DNA of 49,326 nt. Origin: Armatimonadota bacterium. Its GTDB lineage: Bacteria; Armatimonadota; Hebobacteria; CAIYQO01. The stretch covers positions 1-49,326 of the forward strand of contig JAKPKV010000107.1 of assembly GCA_029553475.1 (NCBI GenBank), in the 5' to 3' direction. The notes below the pieces were generated by a model. That model saw only the letters and a program-made list of their open reading frames with translations. It was not told where the DNA came from and did not search any database. The position numbers were made by a program, and so were the translations under genes. Positions 24,721-33,036 of the stretch are shown here, piece by piece; positions within the stretch are counted from its first letter, which is position 1; every line of letters starts with the position of its first letter.

Positions 24721-25240
24721 ATGAGCATGAGACATTATGACGAGGCTGTTATCCTGATGCACAGACATGAGGAGTTAATGAAGTTCGTCGGCGAGCGTTC
24801 AGATGAGTTAATTCATCTTGGTGAATTAACACTTGGTGTTCAATTCCCTCCAACTTACAAACGTTTCTCGAAGGAATTCGGAGCTGGAAGCTTCGACATA
24901 TATACTTACTTTGGACTAATTGATGAGGACTTTTCACACTCCGGTATTCCAGATGCGATATGGTATACGCTAACAGAACGTATTGATTCGTCTCTCCCAG
25001 ATAGTTAGTAGTCATCCAAAATGATGGCGCAGGTAATCTATACTGCCTTGACACATCACAATCTAACGAAGAAGGTGAATATCCTGTGGTATTATTTATC
25101 CCAGGACTTGAACTAGCTCAGCAGGATTTTGACATTGTGGCTGATGATTTTGGAGCTTTACTATTAGAGAATACGCAATTTTTGCATCGAAAATCATTGA
25201 CTAGCATTTACTACCACAGCAGCGGCAAAAGGTGGAAATT
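24721..25240 (+). pseudogene. SUKH immunity gene broken by a one-base deletion
   Basis: ATG 24721, behind GGAG, gives 95 residues (LGELTLGVQFPPTYKRFSKE then GAGSFDIYTYFGLID, typical SUKH) ending at TAG 25006-25008. Adding one base near 25006 restores LVVIQNDGAGNLYCLDTSQ and EEGEYPVVLFIPGLE...DFGALLLENT, the conserved second half of SMI1/KNR4 proteins. So a single deletion has killed an otherwise complete immunity gene. It belongs with the toxin fragment just upstream. After the SUKH end the frame runs on into unrelated GC-rich sequence. Confidence 0.85.
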
Positions 25241-25531
25241 CAGTGCAAACGATGACTTACACACCTCACTGCTGGACATATGGCTGGTGGGTGCTGCGGC
25301 AATACGGCACGGCAGAGCGGGCAGCCGTTCGTCAGCGCGCTTACAGGAAGCCAGCACCTGGGCGCGCTGCCCGCAAGCAGCTTCAGCGCATCTCTCCCTC
25401 GCTGACGACCGCACAATCAGATTGATGAACGACGCGGGCACCACGTGGAAGTGGGCTGCTACGTGGTGTCCGAGCGCGACGGCGTAGCACCCACGATGCC
25501 CCGCATCCTGCTCACATCCCTAACCGCGTGA
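25241..25531 (+). pseudogene. GC-rich decayed gene fragment
   Basis: Protein-like segments appear in different plus-strand frames: GNTARQSGQPFVSALTGSQH at about 25297-25360 and, after a stop, GHHVEVGCYVVSERDGVA to TGA 25529-25531. Composition switches from AT-rich back to GC-rich at about 25250. I do not recognise the family; GQPFVSAL is faintly like TGQPFVTAL of the Rhs shell upstream. It probably marks the far edge of the toxin/immunity array. The 3' end overlaps the stop of the convergent symporter gene. Confidence 0.35.
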
Positions 25532-27704
25532 TGAGGATGAGCAGGAGGATCACGCCGAGAGCGCCGCCGGTGGTGATGGCGATGCCCTGCCAATCGTGGC
25601 GGTCCCAGCGGCGGAATTCCCAGTTGGTGCCGGAGAAGAGGCGGCCACGTCGGTAGCGTTCGGGGTCGGAGGCCGTGAGCGCGATCTCGCGGGCATCGAG
25701 CTCCGGGTCGGGCTGTATCGGGGTGCGCAGGCGGGCATAGAAATGGTCGAGATGCGCTTTCGCGTGCGGGCGGGTGCAGCAGCCCACGAGGAGGAGCACG
25801 GCGAACGGCACGAGGATGCGGAAGAGGATGCTGATCGTCTCATTGGTGGAATAGCTGTTCTTCGACAGGTCCCACCCCAGCAGGTCCAGCGCCAGCAGCT
25901 CCACCTTCAACAGGCCTTTCCCCTGTTTCACGTCGCCGTGCTGTGCGAAGTCCTGCCACCAGAAGACGGATTTCTTCTTCATGGTGAAGGTCTTTTCGAA
26001 GCGTTGGCCGATGACCAGCGGCTCCGGGCACGCGCCCACTTCCTGGCCGTCCGCGTGCTCTTTCTCCCACTTGAGAATGGCTGCCTCGCGCTCCACCACG
26101 TCGGCCACGCGGGCGTGATACGTGCGCGTAGCCGGCAGCGGCGCCGTTTCCTTCAGCAGGCGGGCGTTGGCGCGCATGCCGGGCACCAGCGGAATGACCA
26201 CCGGCAGCAGCACGGTGAAGAGGAGCATGGTGCCGATGGACGCCCACGCCGCCGCGCGATTCGCCCGCCGCCAGACCATCCCCAGCCAGAAGGCCGCCGC
26301 CACGATGCAGTTGAAGAGCACCAGGTATTTGAAAATATCAAACACGCTGTCGAATTTCCAGGCGATGAGCAGGCCGCCGACGATGTAGAGCAGGCTGAGC
26401 GCGCGCCCCACGTGCACGTAATGCGCCTCCGATTTCGCAGGCGCCAGCGGTTTGTAGAGGCTGTTGGTCAACAGCGCGCCGGTGGTGAGCGCCAGCGCCG
26501 AGGCGGTGCTCATGAAGGCGGCGAGCAGACAGGCGATCATCAATCCGACCAACCCCAGATTCGTCCCGCCGAGGAGCTCGCGGGTGGCGGTGCCCCACAG
26601 CAGGTCGGGATCGGTGAGCGAGGAGCCGAACAGCACCATCGCCAGCAGGCCGACCAGTCCCCAGATCACCCAGCAGTAGCGCTTGATGAAGAGGCCATTC
26701 GTCGAGCCCAGCCGCGCGGTCTGTTCGTCCTTCGCCGCGCCGATGGTGGTGAGCTGGTTCGCCTGGACGGCGGTGTTGATGACATTGGCGATGCCGAAGG
26801 CGATGATCCACCAGACGCTGAATTCCAGCAGCTTCGGCGAGCCCCACAACTCGAAGAACCATTCGGGGAACTGCTGGTGAATCACCTGAAACGGTCCCAT
26901 GAATCCCGACGTGCCGAACTCCGCGTTGATGCGCAGCATGGCAAAGGGGATGAGGAGGATCGTCAGGACAATGATGAGGATGCCCTGGAGCAAATCCGTG
27001 CGGAAGGCGGCCTCCAGCCCGCCCACCGCCACGTACAGCGCCACGCAGAGGGCGATGGCGAGCAGGATGACCCAGCGGTTAATGTGGGGGTAGATCATGC
27101 GCGGCTTCTCCGCGCGCAGGTGCTCCAGCCGCGTCTGCTCCACCGGAGACAGCGCACGGTAATCGCGCCGCTCCAGCGCCTTGAGCTCGATGGCGCGATT
27201 GTATTCGGCGCGCTCCTGCATCGTCAGCGCCGCCTCAGGCTTCGGCATGATGGCGGTGAGCGTTTTGCCCATCGCGGCAAACCCCATGCCGGCGGCGATC
27301 ATGAAAAATGTGGCGGAGACCAGCGCATAGGTGACGGCGATGCCGCGCGATTGATAGCGGGTTTCGAAGAAATCGGCCAGCGTGAGCAGGCGCAGGCGGC
27401 GATACCAGGGCGCGGTGATCCACAACACCGGCATGTAGAGGAGCTGCCCCAGCAGGTTCGCGCCCATCCCCGCCGCGCCGCCGGTGGCGACCATGGTGGT
27501 GGCGGAGACGGCATTTTCCGCGCTGGTGGCCTGCCCGAACATGGCGAAGGTCTGAATCCACTTGCCGAATTTCCGCCCGCCCATAAAGAAGTCTTCGCGC
27601 GTCTTCACCTTGCGGCCGGCCACCAGCCCCACGTACAGCGTGGCGACGAAATACAGCGTCACCACGCCCCAGTCCAACCACGACAAGCCCAACCATGCGC
27701 CCAT
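25512..27704 (-). CDS. Sodium:solute symporter family transporter
   Basis: 730 residues, start 27704 with GGGGAGGA upstream. The SSS hallmarks are present: LDWGVVTLYFVATLYVGLVAGRK as first helix, then TREDFFMGGRKFGKWIQTF, ATSAENAVSATT, WYRRLRLLTLADFFE, and a dozen or so hydrophobic helices. Two features are unusual: a charged ~55-residue insert (PEAALTMQERAEYNRAIELK onwards) and a long soluble C-terminal portion with a final helix (LGVILLLILITRLGM). Family members import sugars, sialic acid, proline or other solutes with Na+. Position behind a lyase and an acyltransferase on the same strand suggests uptake of sugars released by the lyase, but substrate is not readable from sequence. Confidence 0.9.
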   Translation of the reverse strand: MGAWLGLSWLDWGVVTLYFVATLYVGLVAGRKVKTREDFFMGGRKFGKWIQTFAMFGQATSAENAVSATTMVATGGAAGMGANLLGQLLYMPVLWITAPWYRRLRLLTLADFFETRYQSRGIAVTYALVSATFFMIAAGMGFAAMGKTLTAIMPKPEAALTMQERAEYNRAIELKALERRDYRALSPVEQTRLEHLRAEKPRMIYPHINRWVILLAIALCVALYVAVGGLEAAFRTDLLQGILIIVLTILLIPFAMLRINAEFGTSGFMGPFQVIHQQFPEWFFELWGSPKLLEFSVWWIIAFGIANVINTAVQANQLTTIGAAKDEQTARLGSTNGLFIKRYCWVIWGLVGLLAMVLFGSSLTDPDLLWGTATRELLGGTNLGLVGLMIACLLAAFMSTASALALTTGALLTNSLYKPLAPAKSEAHYVHVGRALSLLYIVGGLLIAWKFDSVFDIFKYLVLFNCIVAAAFWLGMVWRRANRAAAWASIGTMLLFTVLLPVVIPLVPGMRANARLLKETAPLPATRTYHARVADVVEREAAILKWEKEHADGQEVGACPEPLVIGQRFEKTFTMKKKSVFWWQDFAQHGDVKQGKGLLKVELLALDLLGWDLSKNSYSTNETISILFRILVPFAVLLLVGCCTRPHAKAHLDHFYARLRTPIQPDPELDAREIALTASDPERYRRGRLFSGTNWEFRRWDRHDWQGIAITTGGALGVILLLILITRLGM

Positions 27705-27782
27705 GCCGCATCCTCCCCGTCATACCGGCTGCTAAAGGGAGTTCAACGCTGGGAAAACAATCCCCTGCCATTGTTCGCGAAT

Positions 27783-27927
27783 CACCCCGGGCGGGCGAGC
27801 GTCCTCGCAAGCCGACTCCGGGGGGAAGTCTTATCCGTCGTGCGCACAAGAGAGCCTATCTATCGAACACGACATACCATACCTCCCCCCGGAGTCGGCT
27901 CGCGAGGACGCTCGCCCGCCCGGGGTG
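27783..27927. repeat. Long inverted repeat (two ~45-bp arms)
   Basis: Left arm 27783-27827 begins CACCCCGGGCGGGCGAGC; right arm 27883-27927 is its reverse complement with two mismatches. The 55-base centre is less GC-rich. It sits between the acyltransferase and symporter genes and could fold into a very stable RNA hairpin, attenuating or processing the transcript, or be a small non-autonomous element. Confidence 0.75.
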
Positions 27928-27932
27928 CGTAT

Positions 27933-29072
27933 CTACGCCGATGCCGGCTGGTGCGGCGCGGGCGCCTGCTCCGGCGGTTTCGGAGTGAAGAAGGCTTTCA
28001 GCGCCTGGGCCAGCGGGCGGTATTCGTAGGCGAAGACCAGGCCAAGGAGATACAGCAGGAGGCTGAAGTCGCGGATATAGATAAGCTGCACGGCCAGCGC
28101 GACGGCGTAGATGACCCAGGCGATGGGCGACAGGAAGAGTTTTTCCACGCGGCCTTTCTGCAGGCGGTCGAAGAGCATCACCGTCGGCACGGTGAGCACC
28201 AGCACGGCCGGCCAGACCATGAGCGGATTCGTGACATCGAGATATTTGAAGAGGCGAATCCAGATGAGGTGGATGAACATGAAGGGGAAGGAGTTGCGCC
28301 CGATGTACGTCACCAGTGGGTGAATGAGCCGCGCCCCCGCCCCGCGCATGAAGGCGTAGATGACATAGAGCAGGGTGACGGAGAGGGCGAAATAGCCGAG
28401 CGTCATCGCGTATTTGTCCGTCCAGAACGGCCCGTAGACGGCGCGCGGCAGCAGGAAATAGCTGCCGACCAGCGCCGCGACGAGGATGCCCGCGAGGCCA
28501 GACGCGATGCGGCGGATGGTGGTATCCTCCAGCCGGTAGGCGATATTCCCCAGCATCGGGAAGATCAGCCAGGGGGTGAGCGGGAAGACGCCGGGGCCAT
28601 CGAGCGGGACGAAGAGGAACTGCCGGCCGGGAAAGGCCGGCACGAACGGGCCGACGACGAAATGCAGCACGGCGAGCACGCCGGCGACCAGCGCGTAGCC
28701 CAGCGTGGGATTGCGGAAGGTCTTCTCCACGATGACGGTGGCGAGGATGGTCATCGCCACGATCTGCGGGATGTCGCTCTCGATGCCTGTGCCGAAATCC
28801 GGCCGCCAGTAGGCATTATAGATCAGGCCGAGGAGCGCGAAAAGCCCGGCGAAGACGGCGAAGTAGCGCAGCGGCCGGCGCTTGGCCTGCAGGGCGTTCA
28901 CCACGCCGGAGACGGAGAAAAAGAGGATGGGGGCCAGGCGACCGAGGAAGGCGCCCGCCGCCGCCAGCAGGAAGAGCGGCAAGGTATGGCCCACCACGTA
29001 GGAATGCGAGAAGACCATCAGCATGCAGCCGATGCCCTTGAGAAAATCGAGACTGTGATCGCGTTGATTCAT
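27933..29072 (-). CDS. Membrane acyltransferase (acyltransferase-3 / DUF1624-like)
   Basis: 379 residues from ATG 29072. The first helix has the signature DHSLDFLKGIGCMLMVFSHS, with the His of the acyltransferase-3 and heparan-alpha-glucosaminide acetyltransferase-like groups. About ten hydrophobic helices follow and the C-terminus is Pro-rich. These proteins move acyl groups, usually acetyl, across or at the membrane onto sugars, polysaccharides or glycolipids. The ribosome site is poor; TACAAT lies 11-16 bases before the ATG on the minus strand, so a nearly leaderless transcript is possible. The lyase gene ends 83 bases upstream on the same strand, which suggests one transcript. Substrate unknown. 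Confidence 0.8.
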   Translation of the reverse strand: MNQRDHSLDFLKGIGCMLMVFSHSYVVGHTLPLFLLAAAGAFLGRLAPILFFSVSGVVNALQAKRRPLRYFAVFAGLFALLGLIYNAYWRPDFGTGIESDIPQIVAMTILATVIVEKTFRNPTLGYALVAGVLAVLHFVVGPFVPAFPGRQFLFVPLDGPGVFPLTPWLIFPMLGNIAYRLEDTTIRRIASGLAGILVAALVGSYFLLPRAVYGPFWTDKYAMTLGYFALSVTLLYVIYAFMRGAGARLIHPLVTYIGRNSFPFMFIHLIWIRLFKYLDVTNPLMVWPAVLVLTVPTVMLFDRLQKGRVEKLFLSPIAWVIYAVALAVQLIYIRDFSLLLYLLGLVFAYEYRPLAQALKAFFTPKPPEQAPAPHQPASA

Positions 29073-29155
29073 CCCAGGGCATTGTACCGCAATCAGGTAC
29101 GCGCGACCAGTGGGGATGAGGGGTCGCCCGCCCAACGCATCCGGCGCCATCACGG

Positions 29156-32100
29156 CTATCGCGCCGCGAACGTCTCGCATTCCAGCGGCGTCAGCGTCGT
29201 CTTCCCGTCTTCGAGTTTCGCGATGCCGGCGCGGCCTTTGAAGGTGATGCCGGCTTCGGTCACTTCACGCGCTTCGGGGAAGAGGAAGATGAGGTGGCGG
29301 CGGGCATCGTGCCAGCGCACCTCCACGACGCCGCTGGGCAGCTCGCGCACGGCCGGCTCCGCATCCACCCCGCGCCGCGTCGGGTAGAGCACCGCGCCGT
29401 AGTCGCCGCCCCGATCGCTGCGCGCCTGCACCCGCGTCATGTCCTGCTGCATGGTGAGGTAGCTGCGCGTGGTGTGCTGCGTCCGCAGCGTGGTGAGCGG
29501 CTGCGCCAGCGGGCGGGTGAAGGTGATCGCCAGGTCTACGCCGTGCTGGCCGGCGAAGCGGGCGACGTTCCCCGCCACCTGTTCGCCCCCGGTGACCGCC
29601 AGCGTCCAGACGTTCCAGGTGGTGGGGGCGTCGGTGCGGACCAGATCGCGCACCACCAGATAGGTGGCGTCAGCGGGATCATCCGCGTCCTTCACGAAGA
29701 GGAGCTGCCGCTGCCACTGCATCGGGTCGGCGTCATGCCCGCGCAGGTAATCTGCGTCCGGGGTGAAGATGGTCCGGTCCAGCGGCGCCAGCAGCCACAA
29801 CGGCTCACCCTGCTCATAGACCACCCGGTTATGGTATTCAGCCTCCTGGAAGCTGTAATCAATCCAGTCCGTGCAGAGCGGCATCCCCTTGGCGAACCAG
29901 GAGAAGCTGCCCTGGTCCTCGTCATAATGGCCATAGCCGAAATCGTTATGCCGATAGGTGAGAAAACTCTCCGCCGGGGTGCCGAAGCCGTGGCGCAGCA
30001 TGGCGCCGAAGCCGGCAATGGCGACGCTCTGCCCGCTGATGGGCACCGGTGGCAGGGCGCCATCGAGCACGCGCTCCTGCAGCAGCAGCAATCCGACGCT
30101 GCCGATGGGGCGCCCCATCTGCTGCCAGGCCCAGATGGCGTTGCCCGCCTGCCTGGGGAATTTTTCGCGCCCGCCGTAGGCGATATAGGCGTGGTGGTTG
30201 TTCCAGAAGGGGGTATTGTCGCCCAGCGCCATGGGTTTGCGCTGCCCGTTGAAGCGCGGATCCGGCGGGGTGAGCAGGTTGGCGAAATAGGTCGAGACGT
30301 CCTGCAGGCGCTTGCCATAGACGGGATCGGCCGTCAGGTCCACGACGCCCGCGCCGCGCAGGATGAGCACCGTCTCGTTCATGGGAGTGTTGCCCGCGCC
30401 CTGGTAGCCGGGGCTCTCCAACCACGCGCCGTCCGCGCTGATCGAGTTCATGATGTCGGCGCTCACCAGCCGCCGGCAGAGCTCCAGCCACGCGCGCTGC
30501 CGCGGATGCCCGGCGAGCACGGCGGCGCTGGTGGCCAATGCGCTGCCGGCGATGCTCATCATGTTCGGGTTCGACGGCCCGCCGCCGTAGGCGCGGTACG
30601 GCCAGTAATCGGGATCCGACTGCTTGTAGGCGAGGAAGGCGACCACCGCCAGCGCGCGCGCGCGTTCCTCCGGCGTCAGATCGGGGCAGGCGAGCGCGAT
30701 ATCGAGCGCCCGCCCGGAACCGCGCAGGATCTCCTGGAAGCGATGGGTGTAGGTATTCATCGTATTGTGCCCGCCGTCCAGGAAATCGTGGGCGGAGGCG
30801 CGCAGGGTGGCCAGGCACTGCGTATACGCCTGCTTGAGCTGCGCGGCGTTGCCGGTGAGGTAGGCATGCGCCTCGCGGTCTTCCTGCATCAGCGTTTTCA
30901 CCGTGTTCGGCAAGTCGGGGAACGCTTTCCGCATGCGCGCCAGGCTTTCGGGCGTGTAGAAGACGCGGGGGAAGGAGGCGTCCGCCGGCAACGTCCAGCG
31001 CAGCGTCCAGTCCTTCACTTTGTCCAGCGGCGTCTCGCCGAACTTCGCGCACGCGTGCTGCAGGGAGGAAAATCTCCGGCCGCCGGCTTTCTGCGACACC
31101 TCGTCGTGCTGGGGCCCCGCCTCGGTCACCAGCAGGCCCCACTCGCGCCGGCCTTCACCGGCGGTGAAGTGGCCCACCACCCCTTCGTCCAGCCAGGGCA
31201 GCAGCACCCGGCTCTCGTTCGGATGCCCCCAGCGGCTGCCGAAACGGTAGAACAGGCCGAGGTAATCCTCGCCGTCAGCGGTATCGAAGCCGATGGCCCC
31301 GCCGCGGCGCCCGCGCTCCTGATACGGCGTCAGCACCAATCCCAGCCGCCAGTCATCTTTCGCCGCGGCGAGATCGGCCCGGCCGTAGATGGCCTTCGCC
31401 TGCCCGATGCCGTAGCCGCGCACCCGCGGATGCGCCAGCCCCTTCGTGAAGTTGAAACGGAAACAGGGGTAGTGCGCCACCTCGGTCGGGATGCTGTTCC
31501 AGCCGATGCCTTTCCTTACCAGCCAATCGCTGTAGTTGGACGGCGTGCCCACCTCCGGCGCCAGATCGGGCGGCGCGGCGAAGGTGGCCCGCGCCAACTC
31601 GTCATCAGCGAGGGCGTATGCTTCCTCGACCAGCACCACCGCTTCCCCTGCGATCATGCGTAGCCGGACCTGATAGCACTTGCGCGGGCCGAATTCATAG
31701 CGCACGCGGAGCTGCGCCACCAGCGGGCCGTTCGCCTCGACGACGCATGCGTACCGCGTCACCGGCATGGCGCCCGCCAGCGTGCCGTCACCCAGCCAGG
31801 CGCCGGAGGCGCCTTTCACCGCCCGGATGGGCGCCGGGCACCGCGCGAAGGGCGTGCCGGGCTTCACCGTCACCGGACCGGCGAGGCGCGCGGCGGCGCG
31901 GCCGAAGGTCGCGAGGTAACGCTCGCCATCCCGCTTCAGCGTCAGGTCCGCCGGGGCGACGGCGGGATTCTTCCCCTTCTCCAGCGCGAAGGTACGGGTC
32001 GCGTACGGCGGCAGGTCCACGAGCAGCAGCAGCGAGACGCGCGCCGGCCGCTCCGGGTCGGCGTAGAACTGGAAGGGCAATGCCGCCCCGGTCTCATCGC

Positions 32101-32287
32101 GGACGGTGTACGCGCGCTCCTTCCCCGGCGCGAGCTTCAGCGCCGCCGGCAACGGGTAGCTGATCAGCTCGCGCGTCCACGCATACCCCAGGCGCTCGGT
32201 GAGCGTCCAGCGCTGCAAGGGGGCGGCCCACAGCGAGGGCAGCAGCAGCACGCCGAGGCCACACAGCAGGAACACGCGCCGCGACAT
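29156..32287 (-). CDS. Secreted heparinase II/III-like polysaccharide lyase
   Basis: 1043 residues. ATG 32287 is chosen for GAGGAGG upstream and the Sec signal it starts (MSRRVFLLCGLGVLLLPSLW). A beta-rich N-terminal part (to about residue 430) precedes an alpha-helical toroid domain (RMRKAFPDLPNTVKTLM onwards) and a heparinase II/III-type beta domain with HNDFGYGHYDEDQGSFSWFA and EYHNRVVYEQGEPLW. The Tyr/His and Asn residues there are where catalytic residues of alginate/heparin lyases lie. It should cleave uronic-acid polysaccharides outside the cell. It is about 40% longer than classical heparinase II. A paralogue of similar build lies at 40977-44228. A TTCATCCGCATGAA palindrome upstream may control it. 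Confidence 0.8.
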   Translation of the reverse strand: MSRRVFLLCGLGVLLLPSLWAAPLQRWTLTERLGYAWTRELISYPLPAALKLAPGKERAYTVRDETGAALPFQFYADPERPARVSLLLLVDLPPYATRTFALEKGKNPAVAPADLTLKRDGERYLATFGRAAARLAGPVTVKPGTPFARCPAPIRAVKGASGAWLGDGTLAGAMPVTRYACVVEANGPLVAQLRVRYEFGPRKCYQVRLRMIAGEAVVLVEEAYALADDELARATFAAPPDLAPEVGTPSNYSDWLVRKGIGWNSIPTEVAHYPCFRFNFTKGLAHPRVRGYGIGQAKAIYGRADLAAAKDDWRLGLVLTPYQERGRRGGAIGFDTADGEDYLGLFYRFGSRWGHPNESRVLLPWLDEGVVGHFTAGEGRREWGLLVTEAGPQHDEVSQKAGGRRFSSLQHACAKFGETPLDKVKDWTLRWTLPADASFPRVFYTPESLARMRKAFPDLPNTVKTLMQEDREAHAYLTGNAAQLKQAYTQCLATLRASAHDFLDGGHNTMNTYTHRFQEILRGSGRALDIALACPDLTPEERARALAVVAFLAYKQSDPDYWPYRAYGGGPSNPNMMSIAGSALATSAAVLAGHPRQRAWLELCRRLVSADIMNSISADGAWLESPGYQGAGNTPMNETVLILRGAGVVDLTADPVYGKRLQDVSTYFANLLTPPDPRFNGQRKPMALGDNTPFWNNHHAYIAYGGREKFPRQAGNAIWAWQQMGRPIGSVGLLLLQERVLDGALPPVPISGQSVAIAGFGAMLRHGFGTPAESFLTYRHNDFGYGHYDEDQGSFSWFAKGMPLCTDWIDYSFQEAEYHNRVVYEQGEPLWLLAPLDRTIFTPDADYLRGHDADPMQWQRQLLFVKDADDPADATYLVVRDLVRTDAPTTWNVWTLAVTGGEQVAGNVARFAGQHGVDLAITFTRPLAQPLTTLRTQHTTRSYLTMQQDMTRVQARSDRGGDYGAVLYPTRRGVDAEPAVRELPSGVVEVRWHDARRHLIFLFPEAREVTEAGITFKGRAGIAKLEDGKTTLTPLECETFAAR

Positions 32288-32332
32288 GGCGAGACCTCCT
32301 CGGGACATTTGACGCCGGCCATGCGCAATGGT

Positions 32333-32346
32333 TTCATCCGCATGAA
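32333..32346. promoter_or_regulatory. Palindromic operator TTCATCCGCATGAA
   Basis: This 14-mer fits TTCATNCGNATGAA, a palindrome with central CG typical of LacI-family sites. It lies 46-59 bases before the start of the lyase gene (minus strand). Two further copies of the pattern are at 34263-34276 and 37658-37671. Confidence 0.6.
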
Positions 32347-32407
32347 TTGCTGGATTCGCGCCCTGTTTCCGTGTTCCTCCTTCATGCATATGTGACATGT
32401 CTCGCTA

Positions 32408-32436
32408 TTGACAGTAAGACAAGCTCTTGCTAACGT
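32408..32436 (+). promoter_or_regulatory. Vegetative promoter upstream of the truncated gene
   Basis: TTGACA (32408-32413), a 17-base spacer and TAACGT (32431-32436). Just upstream, CCTCCTTCATGCAT (32377-32390) is repeated exactly before the nitrilase promoter at 32957-32970. Confidence 0.65.
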
Positions 32437-32488
32437 AAGACCATTCACGGGTCGTGACCTCCCAGCGAGCGGGAACGGAGAGGAACGC

Positions 32489-33007
32489 ATGCCACGGCGG
32501 CCAGGGTGGCGCGGAGGGCTCCTGGGTGTGCTGCTGGCGGGGATGCTGGGTGCATCCGTCCAGGAGGCAGCGCCGCCACGCGCCCCGGACCCGCCGCCCG
32601 TCGCCATCACACCCCAGGATGGCTTCAACCTGGAAGTCGTCGATCAAGTTAATTCGCATTACGTCATCGTCAAACTCGCCTCCCCCGCGCACAACTGGTT
32701 TGCCGGCGCCTTTACCCACCTCCCCACCGACAAAGACGTCCCCATCGGCCTCTCCATGGCCGGCAACGATACCAAGGGCAATGCCGCCGACGTGACGAAG
32801 TGGGTGGGCCTGGTGCCGGTGATGACCTACGCCGATCCCGCGCAATACGAGACCTACGAGTGGTTCACGAAAGATGGCCAAGGTCGTTGGATGAGCGAGG
32901 ACATCTTCAAACAGGGTGAGGCGAAGTATGCCGGTACTGGCAAAGCGGCATGCGCACCTCCTTCATGCATGCGCATTGACAGCACTCGTTATGGCCGGGT
33001 AGTATGA
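32489..33007 (+). pseudogene. Secreted protein, probably truncated (M14 peptidase N-domain?)
   Basis: 172 residues from ATG 32489 (GGAGAGGAAC upstream), with a signal (GGLLGVLLAGMLGASV) and a beta-rich domain: FNLEVVDQVNSHYVIVKL, NWFAGAFTHLPTDKDV, SMAGNDTKGNAADVTKW, MTYADPAQYETYEWF, KQGEAKYAGTGK. This resembles the N-terminal beta domain that precedes the catalytic domain in M14 carboxypeptidases of the cytosolic type (tentative). After KYAGTGK the sequence changes character and reads through the promoter of the next gene to TGA 33005-33007, inside its -10 box. So the catalytic part seems to have been deleted, leaving a short secreted remnant that still has a good promoter and ribosome site. 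Confidence 0.6.
32976..33005 (+). promoter_or_regulatory. Promoter of the nitrilase-family gene
   Basis: TTGACA (32976-32981), an 18-base spacer and TAGTAT (33000-33005). The -10 box overlaps the stop codon of the truncated gene and rules out ATG 33004 as a start. CCTCCTTCATGCAT lies immediately upstream of the -35 region (32957-32970). Confidence 0.7.
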
Positions 33008-33036
33008 GACACTCCTTTCCTGAAAGGCGGCCACGC

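Noticed and set aside
25596-29387. A 1263-codon plus-strand frame opposite the symporter and acyltransferase
   Set aside because: It spans two real minus-strand genes and their gap, and its sequence is a low-complexity mix of charged residues and Gly; no start signal or domain.
33004-33036. ATG 33004 as start of the nitrilase-family gene
   Set aside because: It overlaps the -10 box of the only promoter found, so it would not be in the transcript; ATG 33037 fits family length.
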